Of a DNA stretch of 64,000 nt, positions 24,501 through 35,640 are shown in pieces; within the stretch, counting starts at the first letter, position 1, and the number at the start of each line of letters is the position of its first letter. Location of the stretch: assembly GCA_003993805.1 (NCBI GenBank), contig RSEF01000021.1, positions 2,925,065 through 2,989,064 of the forward strand, given 5' to 3'. A program made the translations under genes and the position numbers. Under the pieces are notes generated by a model that worked only from the letters and a program-made list of their open reading frames with translations, did not search any database and had not been told where the DNA came from. The DNA is from Himantopus leucocephalus. Its lineage: Eukaryota; Chordata; Aves; Charadriiformes; Recurvirostridae.

Positions 24501-27500
24501 ATCCAGGCTGCAAAGTTATAGGTTCCCTCAATTTGTCAGAATTTTCTTACATGTGTATTCTTGCATGAAACTTTCCTCCTAGTGTTTGGAATGACAGCTT
24601 TCTTGCTCAGTATGAAATACATTTTTCTCTCCTCTGCACAAAAAAATATTGCCGGCCTCTCCATTACGCATCCTGTTTTTAAAGGCAAAACCAAAAATAT
24701 TGGATGCTAAGAGAAGTGCACTCAGCAGCATAAGAAAAATGTGCTAACAAGTCAGGCAGTATACACCTGTTTTGTGCACAGAATCAAGATCAGTGCTTTA
24801 GCAGTGAGATCATGCAGGGTTCAGGAGGAAACAGAGAACAGAGATGGGGATTGCTGTGATATTTGGGCTCTACGTTTTATGTTTCTAAGATCATCTGCAC
24901 TGTTGGAACAGAGCAGTAGACAGTTTGTGTTTAGTTTATTACAGAATGTCAGAGGAGAGAGAGAAGTAGTTCCTTTCCTGGGGCTATGTTTCTTGTTCTT
25001 TGAGGGTGCAGTTTCCTTTGTCAGTCAAGCTGGTCTAAGTAGGCTTTGCCTCCAAATTATGTCATCTTGCCTCTTTCCTTTTGCAAAGGAATGGTCATCA
25101 AGTGCTTATCGACATCAGGAGGCTGAAAACTAAAGGTTTTTTTTTCCTTGCCATGTCAGCTCCATGATCTGGCTGACTGCTATGTTAAAGGCTAATTTGG
25201 TTCAAGGGAGCAAGAGCAGGAGATGACCGGTCCACAGCTTTTGACAGTGGAACAGGTTGCTGGTTTAGTAGATTGTGAAACAATACCCTCACTGCTAACT
25301 CCTGGTTAGTATTGAAAGAGTCTGTTTATGCTTAAAGTTCTGTCAGCTTTCCATGTAGTAAGTTCTTACCAAAAACAAGTTATCAGAGTTGCAGAAAGAG
25401 TCAGAAAGTGCTAATTTCCTGTTTTATGTCAAATGAGCTCTCCATTTCTGTTGATGGGAAACCTCTCGATTTTGCCAAAATACCATTTTCCTATGGACCA
25501 AAAGAAATCGGAATACAGTTTCAGACTAGATCTTGTCCCATGTATTTTTGATAATTCAGCCATTGTTTATGTACCTTAATTGGGGGTTGAGCTCATTTGT
25601 GAAGGGGTTACTAGTCAGAAATAATAGAATTGTCACAAAATTTGCTGTTTCAGGTTTGAAATTCCTGGCTCTTAATTCAGAACTTAACTTCCTCTGAAAA
25701 TTCCAGAAACTTTTCAGACAGCTATTCACCAATTATTTAATTGTATAAATGCACCCCTGGTTGAATTTCTGGTTTAAATTGCTCTCATTAAGGAGTTATT
25801 TTTGACTTACAGGAGTCTGAGATTAGAAACTGACCGTGATAATGTTTATCCTTGTATGGATTGTCTCTGATCATATGTGCTTTGTAAGTCTTTTGTGTTA
25901 AAAGTGAGCAGGGTTGTGTGTTTAGCAAGTTTCTAACACAAAGTTGTGCAGGGAATACTAGACAGGGCTGTGCTAACTACACAGAGATTTTACTGCAGTC
26001 AGTGACCAGGTACTTCTCTGGAAATGATTCCTAGCATCTTATTTCATTATCAGACGTAAAATAGGTCACTTTGTGGCTTTGAATTCTCTAGTGAATCTGT
26101 TCAGGTGACCTCACAGCAGCATCCTACAATCCGGCACCGTGGGTCAGAGCAGCAACAATTTCTTCACAGCATGAACCTGCCACTGCCCTTCCTGGTTTTT
26201 CTTTGAAGTAGGTCAAGTCTATGAACTCTAAGACTCTGTGGACCCCTCATTTATTTTACGATTCTAGCTTCCAGAATGTGGAGTAGAGAGATCACCTACT
26301 TCATTCTGTCTGAGCACTAGCAGCTTAGGTGCAGAAAACACAGATAGTGCACTCTAGGCCTAAATCGGAAAGGCTCTCAGTAGCATCATACTTCAGCTTG
26401 AAGAGGACAATCTGCAAAGGGAAGCTCTTAAAGGAGTGGTTTCCATGCAGTTGTTTACAAATTATTCTTTTCATCCCTCTTCTCTAACTTTTCTTCGGTG
26501 TTACTGTTGTATCACCTGTTTGAATAGATTATGTAAGTTGTGTAACCACGTTTAAGGTTTTACTTAGGACTGTCACAGTCTGCACAGCTTCAGGAGAGTC
26601 ACCTGGAACTCTCTGCTCAGAGGGGGCCTACTTGGAGCACAGAGGTGCCAGTGGGATCGTGTTGAGGGAGAGGGGAGACAAGAGACAGGAAGGCTATTCC
26701 AGTGTATTTTGGTCATGAGTAGACAAATCCTGTAAAGACTTGAATAACTGAAAATGTCTCTGGCTTCACCTGCATGTTTCTAACTGGGATGCAGGATGTC
26801 CATCATCTCCTCCTTAACTGACCTGGATGTACTAGAACTGCCTTGTCTTTGTCTCATTGCAGTCTCATTTGAACCTGAGGGGGTTAGAAATTAATTCCAA
26901 TTACCTAAATTTTACTGATTTTCCCTATAAATATCTAGATTATATGTGTGGCAAACTTTCCATTCTGGACATCACACAAACATGGTTTTCACAAGAAAAT
27001 TACTTTTAGTAAACAGCAGTATCATTATTTAACCCAATTAAACAAACCAATAATGATTATTTTTTCCTTACCAATGAGAAATATCAGGGGCAGAGCTGTA
27101 GTGTAAGGTCCTTATTAAATGTATTTCAGTGAGCCATTTGAAATGCTTAGGGTCCTCTGAGCATGTCTCTATTTGTTATATGTTTGTACAGCATCTAACA
27201 CAACAGCCTGTAAATTGCACGTCTTCTACCAGAACAAAGTAACAACTACCAGATGGACCTCTACCTACCTTTGATGCGAGAGCCAAGTCCTGACTTTGGC
27301 TTTTCATGGCAACACGTTCCTTAAAAACTCATTAAAGCAAACTGGTCCTCCTCAGACTTCCTTCAGTTTTAACTATTGTGCAGTGACAAGCATGAGTCTA
27401 GCTTTTGACTTACTGGATCTCTTAGTAGTAAATTGTTGACATTTGAGGAAGGTTGAATATGAGCTTTGATTTTATTTATTTTATTTTATTTTTTTCCACA

Positions 27501-28769
27501 TTCATCTTCTAAATTGATGTTTTAACTTTTTGCATTGCCACTTGTCATCTGCATTTTGGGTTTTTATTTTGATTGTTTGTAGTCTAGGCTCTGTCTAGAT
27601 GGTAAGGATGGTCACGCTGGAGTGGAAACAATGGATAGTCAAGCTGTGCCCATCGTTAGGATGTGCTGTGCTTGTTCTTACCTTCAGTTTCAGTTAATTT
27701 TTGGATGAAGTCATGTTTTTCAAATTATTACTCTACATCTGTGAACCAATACTTACTCAGAACTTCAAACAATAACATTGTAATACACTTTTCTCCTTTA
27801 TAGATATTTCTAATTGGTTTCACTGCTGTCTTCAAACAATTCAAACATACAGTGTTTTATTCCCCTTTCAGCTATGTAGTGGAGGATCATTTTGACATTT
27901 TGTGGCAACAGTGGCCACAAGGGTAAAAACACATTCTTTCTTCTCTATTTTTGAATCATTCTTTAAAATTAAAGAAGGGTAAATGTTGTTGGTGCATCTT
28001 GATAAGACAAAAACCTTATTACTTTTAGTTATGGATTAATCTTGGAGGCAAACACCCTTTCATTAACTTAGCCATTCAAATAACCCACATGATTAAGTAT
28101 TAGTAATAAAATGGTACACTGTTGTTGCTACTTCAGGAACAGCTTTGCCTTTTTCTTAGGAAAAATGTCAAGAATTTTGTTCCTACATACTATGTTAGAA
28201 TTGGTTTATAATTCACTGTGCTTGATCGCCATCTAATAGTCCACTGTATGCAGCTGAAAAATTCCTGTCTAAACTGCAGGAAGCCTGACAGCAGATGCTG
28301 TTGTCTTCTCTAAAAATTACTTCTGAACTTTTCCTGGAAACTGCAGATCTTCTTTTTAGAAGTGTCTGTCTTGACTTGTTAATTTGTAGTTGCAAACCAT
28401 GTGGGAATGTGATCTAACCAGCTAAATAATGCTCTAACCTTACTATCATGAGCATGTTGCTTCCATGCGCCATGTGTGCTAAGTGATCAGACCCTATATT
28501 CTGCGTCTCATATAGCCATGTTTAGCCTTTCATAGATCAGTGGTAGAATAATCTTTAGGTACCAAGAGGCTCAATGTCTGTGACAGTCTTAGTTGCAGAC
28601 AGAATAGAATTATAATGGAAATACATTTCATCTATATGTTTTGGCATCATGCTGTCAGTTGAAGTCATTTTTATTTTAAGTTAATAAGTGTTGTGTCCTT
28701 TTTTTTATCTTGTGTATGCATGTGTGTGTACACACAAGTTTGGATCTCAAGCGTATTGTCTGGGGAAAC
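21576..28769. other. Non-coding, AT-rich intergenic or intronic DNA
   Basis: No recognised gene. The 186-codon plus-strand frame at 22713-23273 and the 130-codon frame at 24741-25133 show no family resemblance. A short TC-rich run lies near 22.02 kb and a (TTTTA)-type run near 27.48 kb. A good acceptor-like site at 21.76 kb opens into a frame of about 42 codons without a clear donor; it is too weak to call. Confidence 0.55.
27469..27497. repeat. (TTTTA)n-type AT-rich simple repeat
   Basis: Short run of TTTTATTTA/TTTTA units ending in poly-T. Low complexity, no further function visible. Confidence 0.7.
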
Positions 28770-28905
28770 AAAGGAACTTTCAGCAAAAATTGCTCAGATC
28801 CACGCCAAATAATAGGGAGAATTTGAACTGGGACTCGCGTTAGCAGTGATACTCCGTCTCTTAACCTATATCTGGCAGGCTCAATCCTGAACCCTGACCA
28901 CACCA
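28770..28905 (-). mobile_element. tRNA-derived SINE fossil (MIR/CORE-SINE-like)
   Basis: Read on the minus strand, a pol III A-box-like segment (TAGGTTAAGAG, about 28857-28867) is followed about 30 bp later by a B-box-like segment (CAGTTCAAATTC, about 28819-28830). This is the spacing seen in tRNAs. Between them lies ACTGCTAACGCGAG, reminiscent of a serine-type anticodon arm. Downstream comes a diverged tail (..CTGAGCAATTTTTGCTGAAAG..TTTGTTTCCCC) similar in layout to the MIR core and 3' part. It cannot fold as a functional tRNA, so I read it as an old tRNA-headed SINE. Family assignment is tentative. Confidence 0.55.
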
Positions 28906-30500
28906 CCTATTTATACTTTGTATGTGTATTTTTCACATAGCGATAATCTTATTGTCTATATTTCTGGCGTGTATGGTTCACATATAACCCAAGGCTTTAG
29001 TAGCGTTATATGCAACTATCTGAAATTGTTGCCCATGTCTCCAAAAGAAGACTAGCAGAAATAAAAAAGCAATAGGTTTTTCTTTTCCATTTCCTTGATG
29101 TATCATGGTTTGGCTAAGACCTTTCTATTTTTTCCTTTGAATTGCTACCATACAGCTTTTTATGTAGACCTCTTTGGAACTGTTCTTTGATATCTAGGCT
29201 ATTTAAGCCAAAATTCTGTTCATTTTTTCCTGGCGGGAACTACTTCACAGCAAGTACATTAATTAAAATTTGTGCTTGTCAAAGACTCTGCCTTCAGGTT
29301 TTTTGCCTTAACGAATGAATCTTTTCTTTAGCCCAACTTGACTATCACAGTACAGCCATAGAGACCGACAGTATGGATTCTGAGATGTAAAGAACAAAGT
29401 ATCACCCGGGGACTGTCAATTTAAGCCTTGTCATGCTTCTATGCCCTTATTTGGTCACCTGGTTTGTAATAGCGCTCGTCACCAACATCTGCCATATTGA
29501 ACAGATTTGAGAAATTATTTTTTTATACTCTAGATGGTACAAATAAAAATAGCTGTCAAAATTGTCCAAGTCACTTGCTATCAGTCTGACAAATGACCCG
29601 AAAAATGCGTCGTGCTAAAGATAGTTGGGATGGAAAGGTGGGGAACATTCTGCTGCCCTCATGTTGATGATTGTTCTATCCCACTGCCAAACTTCTCAAA
29701 ATCCTCATTTACCTCTTAAAAAAATCTTTTTATACTGTTTCTTATTAAGATCCTGCTTAATACAAATATTATTTCACCACTTCAAGCGGGTGACCCAAGG
29801 AAATCTGCAAGCAGTCTACAAAGTTGCTTCTAGAGCAAAATCCAGATATGAAAATGATATTTAACAGAAAATCCACGTGTAATTAAGTCTTAGGGCCTTA
29901 CTGGAGTGTCTGTCACTGCGTTCTGGGGTCTTCTATTTCCTTCTCAAATAAGGATTTTCTTTTCGCGTCTTTGAGTCGGATTTATAAGCTGGTAAAAACA
30001 AGTACAAAATGTTACCACTGTTTTGCTTCTTTTTTTTATTCATAGCAAGGGAAAGTGAAGTTTCCTGTTAGAATAGGTATTCTCAAGTTCCACTAGTGAG
30101 TATTGGATGAGAAACCTAAAGCAAACATGTATAACTTTGTCACTGATATGGATGGGAATATGTCCCAAGATACTTGGCAGCTGGTCTCCTCCTTTATTAA
30201 TGATATTGCACAATTAGCTGTTACATAAAGGTTTGTCATTAAATGCATTTCTAAGGAGGATATATATAATTTTCCCTAATTTACTGACTGAGGAGAAGTT
30301 AAGGTCTAGAGAAAGGAAGTGATTATTCACAGAGGCTGGAGAGGAAATTGAGTCTAGAATTCTGTATAATAGACCATGTAGACAGTGTAACATGCCCTAA
30401 AATAACCATTGCACTTCAGATATGCTTGTGTTGCTCTGCATTCCAAAGGAATAAAATATCTCTTTTTAACCAACTATGCCTCTATCGTTCTTTTTTCCAG

Positions 30501-30559
30501 CTAATATCTTGAACCCAGGATGTGAAAACACAGATGATTTTTGCTCAGCAAAATTTTTG
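30501..30559 (+). other. Candidate internal exon, unidentified
   Basis: A strong acceptor (ATCGTTCTTTTTTCCAG) and a consensus donor (TTTTTG|GTAAGT) bracket 59 nt. Only one frame is open, giving NILNPGCENTDDFCSAKFL after a split codon. I recognise no family. Isolation from other exons and the short length make a non-coding exon or coincidence possible. Confidence 0.22.
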
Positions 30560-31122
30560 GTAAGTCAATTAAATTTCAGACTTGAACAAAAGGAGTATGA
30601 TCAGTGATCCTGCTGTAAGGCTTTACTAGTCAATTAGTTGCAGCAGAGCAGGAAGCATACAGCTGTTCAATCGGACGTTACCACTAACGTGCTTGTGACA
30701 ACAGGTGAAATTGGTGGCTTTCAACAGGCTAGCAGGGAAGGCTTAGCCCACTGCAAGGAAGGTGCAGAGGAGGAAACAGTGCTGGGAAAATTGTGTTGGT
30801 AGAGCCGAGAATTTAGAAACCCCTTTATTTGCTCTGTGACTTTAGGTCTCAGCCCAGCTCTTTGAAACTGCGACTGTCAGTACTCAGCAAAAGAGTAATA
30901 ATGTGTTGCCACAACAGCATTATTTGTCCCTGTTGATGTCCTTATGCAAAACACAAATCTTAAAACAGCTTGGCTCAGAGCAGCTAAATGAATTCAATCT
31001 CCTCTGAAAGCTCTTGCCTCTGTGGGGCCCTTACACAGCATGGAGACACTGAACCAGATGCTGACAGGTCTCTTGTTGCACACAGTTTGTATCTTTTTTG
31101 TTTGTCTGCCATTAGTAAACAC

Positions 31123-31271
31123 GATGGTCCTGATCTTGTTCTTGTCAGGCTAATCCCGACTGTGATGGGTGTTCTTTGAGGTCAAGGGGAGTTGCCTGTG
31201 CCTAGTGGCCTTCAAAGCTTAGTCCACTGACTTCAGGGGAGTCTTTGCCATTAACTGTTCTGGAATCAGGA
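31123..31271. repeat. Degenerate ancient amniote repeat
   Basis: GATGGTCCTGATC..CTGACTTCAGGGGAGTCTTTGCC..GGAATCAGGAGC echoes an old family built around CCTGATCC and TTGACTTCAATGGGAGT that I associate with turtle, crocodile and bird genomes. Strongly decayed; limits uncertain. Confidence 0.4.
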
Positions 31272-32454
31272 GCTATGGACTGTTTTTGTTTACTGCTGTA
31301 GTTAAATCTGAGTAAGGAATCCTCATATTCATTCATTCTTTCAAACCCTGGATACTGAAGCAGGCAGTGTGAGCCGCAAAGCATTGGTTAAAAGTCAACT
31401 TCCCATTGGCTGTAAATCAAGATTGCCATGGTCAGTTAAAATCAGAAAATGGGATGGTTGGAGGGGGGGTGGAGAGGAGGAGGGCTTGCGGGGTCTTGCA
31501 GCTGTTTTCACATCCTCTCTCAAATAGAATTTCTCCAATTAGTAGCAAGGATTTTATGCAGGAAAACTGGGAAGAAATCAGGTTGCACAAATGCTTTTTT
31601 TCCCAGGATCTTCCAGAAGTTGCATTACTGCATGTTATTTTATTACTTTTTTCTCTCTCTCTCTCTATGGAACTGCAAAAGTGACAGCACTTTAAATGGA
31701 AAGATTTGCAGCAAGCCATCAGTCATTGTGCATGGAGGATATATCTCCTGGTTTAGTCTTGCTTGTGCTTCCATAAATCAGCATAGCTAAAATATTTGTG
31801 GTTGTCTGTAGGAGATTTATGCAGGTGGGAGATTAGAGTCAGTCTGTCATTTTTGAGGGGGAAGTGAGAGATGAACGGGCTGGGGAATGCTGGCTTGCAG
31901 GAAGGAAGAAGGATTTATAATAATGTCGGTGGATATTTAGGGGTTCCATAGAGACAATTAGCAAAAAATCTGTGTGTGTACATGTGCACACATCTCTGAT
32001 TTGGAAACAGGTTGTTGTTTCCCTGCATCATTTTCTAGTTAGTCTAGTCAGAAAGAGACATTATATAGAAGCATTCCTTTCCTCAGATCTGCCTTCAGAC
32101 TCTGTTTTCTTTTTCTTTATTTTTTTTTTTCTAAGGTCCAAAGTGTTCTGTATATGGGTTATGCTGGCCTTTTGCTGGCATATGCCTATCTTGCAAGTTG
32201 GCTGTATGAGTAATTGTGTCAGGTTAAAAAGATCTTACAGACTGCCTCTTGTCACACAATCGCTGAATGTAAGCTTAGGTACCTTTGCTAATACATGTGA
32301 CTACGTAAGTTCATCTGAGCAGGGGATGAAGAGGAAGGAGGGGCATGAGAAATATGTATTCTCATATTGGCAGCAAAATCCAGGTCACGTTTTCAGTTGC
32401 TGGAACATCTCCACTGACCCTAATGCTTCACTAGTTCATAGCAGCTATGAATGT

Positions 32455-32510
32455 GGCCCCTGACTTCAGTGAAGATACACTGATTTACCCCAGCTGATAT
32501 CCTGACGCTT
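32455..32510. repeat. Degenerate ancient amniote repeat
   Basis: TGACTTCAGTGAAGATACACTGATTTACCCCAGCTGATATCCTGACG, in pieces, closely follows the old motif TTGACTTCAATGGAGTTACACTGATTTACACCAGCTGAGGATC. The best of the ancient-repeat matches in this window. Confidence 0.55.
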
Positions 32511-33212
32511 TATTTCTGTGCGACAGAAGCAGCCCACCAGGAGCACTAAGGGTGGAATAGCTCTAGGTGTCCTCTAGGCCTCTGCCAGTTAATCTTCTCA
32601 TTTCAGTCTCGGGCAAAGGCCAGGACTAACCTGTGTGAAGGTCATCACTGTAGCTTCTCTTTCCCCTCATTACTAATGAGATCAGCCTTGTTCCTAAGTG
32701 CTTGCTAGTTTAGGCAAGGTTCAGCAGGCAATGGGAGAGGCTGCAGAGCCCTGAAACCTTGGAAATACATTTTGGAAAGCTTTAAAAAAAAGTGCTGCAT
32801 AAAATATGATACTCAAAATTTCTCTGTCCTTCTTTTTTCTTTACTCCAATAGTGGGTTTCTGATTTTCTAAATATCTCTGTTTTGCACCCTCTGATTTTT
32901 CTTCCCCCCCCATTTTACTTCAGACTGAGCTGTAATATGATACAACCAGTCAGCAGCAGCCAGCCTGCCTTTAGAGCATAGCCTGGGGAGTCCTGCGTAA
33001 TTCCAGCAGGCATGTCTGCATAGTCCTGTCCAGAATACTTTTCTTTAGGATTTGAGGATGGGGCAACTCCACCTACAGAACTCCCAAAATCAACACACTG
33101 ACCAGTGGTACCAGGACCTGACTACGTGAAAAATTACCCCCTAGTTCTTTAAGCCAAAGTAAAAGTCTCTAGTGCTTTACTAATAGAGGAGACATGCTTT
33201 GTCAGTACTAAT

Positions 33213-33223
33213 GGGGGGGGGGG
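33213..33223. repeat. Poly-G tract (11 G)
   Basis: An uninterrupted run of 11 G on the plus strand. Such runs are unstable and error-prone in sequencing; length should be treated with caution. Confidence 0.85.
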
Positions 33224-34074
33224 ATCGTGAAAGGAAGTATTAACGGCTTTGTTGAAGTAGCATTGCTGTGCTGTGTCACTATCATGTATTCTATTAAGTA
33301 AAAATAATTTCTAGGAATGTGTGTAATATGAAGGGACAGAGATACTAGTCTTAAATCAGATATTTTTTTTTTCTGTTTTCCATCTTTGCCAAGTCCCTAT
33401 AAATCTTTGCAGTTGTAGAGACAGCCTGAAAAAACTGCTAACATTTTCAACTACAGAGCACAACACTGAATAAGGATAGTTGAAAAAATTTCTGTCAAAA
33501 CTGTGTTTAATGGAAAATAGAGTTTTGATAAAATAGCATTTTCACCAAAAATAGATGATTTCCATGGAGAATGTTAGTTTTTCACTGCAATATTTTGACA
33601 GAAATTTTAAAATCTTGGGCTGAAATATGTACAGCTGTTCAAGTCCGTCTAGTGCCACTCATGTTTCTTCACCTCTTCAAATCTGAGATATTTTGCCAGC
33701 TCTTTGATTTTTAACGTGGTGATACTTGGAAGTTTTTATCGAGCCCACCTCTAGATTCGTGTCATAGGAGTATTGGCTTTATGTTTAAAAAGCTGAGTTT
33801 CTGTGGCTTTTGAAGTTTGATCAAAAAAAAAAAACCCAACACCCTCTTGCAAATGCAATCCAAGCACATCAAGAATTAGAAATCAAAGGAAGCAAATGAA
33901 AATTTTGTTTTCTTGTTTCAAGTAAGTGTCAAGATTTTTAAGCCATTTAAAAAATATTTCTATATAGAAAGTGTTTCGTGGTCTGATTAATATTTTGAAC
34001 AGATTTCTCTGATAGTGCTTTTTTGCATAAGTTTCAAATGTATGATTTGTTAACCAAATTATGTAAGGAATGTT

Positions 34075-34141
34075 AAAAAAAAAAAAACAAAACCAAAAAC
34101 CAAACAAACAAAAACCACAAGAAAAACACAAAACCAAAACC
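34075..34141. repeat. A-rich AAAC/AACC low-complexity tract
   Basis: Thirteen A residues run into irregular AAAACC and AAAC units with almost no T or G over about 65 bp. Could be an expanded poly-A tail of an old retroposon, but no element body is visible on its left. Confidence 0.8.
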
Positions 34142-35598
34142 ACCTTAGTGTTCTGCTGTGAAGTGGGGGCTAATGATGTCTCCTTTACCAGGCTGTGGTA
34201 ACATTTATTGGAAGTATGTAAAACCTTGTGTGATCATACTATGCCTGTGTATTATGTTTTGTAGCACAGATAACGCAAGCATCAAACAGCTCCGTTCTTG
34301 CAGGTCTAGACTAACTGGCATAGCAGGAGTTGGCGTACAGACCCATTGTGAGGGGGACAACACACAGTACGTACTCTGGTCGGTAGGCTGTGAGGAAGCC
34401 TGTGATACCAGCTCCTTACCACTGTGTCGCTCCATGCTGGATAAATTAAATCAACATAAGAACAACTATACAGTGTCAGGCAAAAGATTTCTCTAGTTTA
34501 ATGTGCAGTCTCTGAGAAGTGCTCCTGTCACGTGCCCAGGGAAGAGAAGGAGAACAGAGCAAATGTACAGCGATACCTACGCAGTATAGACTCCCAGTCT
34601 CCAGGGTTCAAGCTCTTGAGCCAAATGTGCTGCTATTTTATGTAGGGTTTGTTAATGTTTCTTCTTCTGGTTTTCGAATTGCTTTTTGGATTTTAGCATC
34701 TGCAACACGCTGTGGCAAGAAGTTTCAGTTGCTTAACTGCTCTCTGCATAGAAATTGTTCTGTATCTTTACCTAGCCTTTGCTCCCTTTTCTGTACCTTT
34801 TTCAGTTCTACTATGCTCTTTTTTTTTTTAAACAGGGGGGAAAGAGGGCAGTACTGAATCCGAATGTGGGCATAGACATAATATTTTTACGTCACTAGGT
34901 AAATTTATCTGTTTTGTTCTTGTTTTCTAGTGATTCTTCACATTCTGTTTGCCTTTCTGATCGTCATTGAATATTATGCTGTTTTCATAGAACTTTTTGT
35001 TACAACCCAAAGATGTAGCTGCATGGCAGCTAGAATTGGTTTCTCTCTCTGTTAAAATGATGCTTTTGTTGTACTTATCAAAAGGGACTAAGAGGGTGAA
35101 AGGTGAAAAGGAGGAAAAGGGAAGCTTCAGAGACTTGTGGGCAGGAAGCATTGTTTTGTTTCTGCTTTCACTAGCAGAGACACTTCTTAACGTTTCTCCT
35201 TATGGCTGGTACTGATTCGTGCTTTGACATCCCTTTTTTAATTCCAAAGTTGAGATCTTCTGCCAGTGGTATTTGAGTTGAATCTTCAAGCTGTCTGTCA
35301 AAAGTACTGTTGTTACTGTTTATTCCAGGACAACAGTAGAGTGAGGGTGTAGAATAAAGGTCTAATGAGCACAGAGCTTTCTGGCAAGTGCTAAACGGTG
35401 CTTGTTCCAAACTGGACCTGGAATCCCTTTTAGGAAGTATTGTTAACTGTAATATTCATTTCTGCCATAATAAAGCCATTATTTTTTTTTGGTTTGCATG
35501 GGTTGTCTGTTAAAAAGATAGTGTCCAAGTAGCAAAACTTTATTCTAGTAAGCATCTGGAAATCTTAGGCTGTGTCCATACTAGTAAAATCAAGGATG

Positions 35599-35640
35599 CC
35601 TGGGAATGTTCCCAGGAATGTTCCTCACGTGTGGAACATG
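35599..35640. promoter_or_regulatory. Cluster of GGAA/TTCC palindromes
   Basis: CCTGGGAATGTTCCCAGG (8-bp arms, 2-bp spacer) overlaps a second GGAATGTTCC. It creates TTCCCAGGAA, which fits a STAT6-type TTC-N4-GAA site, with CACGTG just downstream at 35626-35631. GGGAACGTTCC recurs at about 35844. Suggestive of a bound element; no gene link. Confidence 0.3.

Noticed and set aside
28815..28880. Functional tRNA gene on the minus strand
   Set aside because: The acceptor stem and anticodon stem do not pair properly, and the MIR-like tail points to a SINE fossil.
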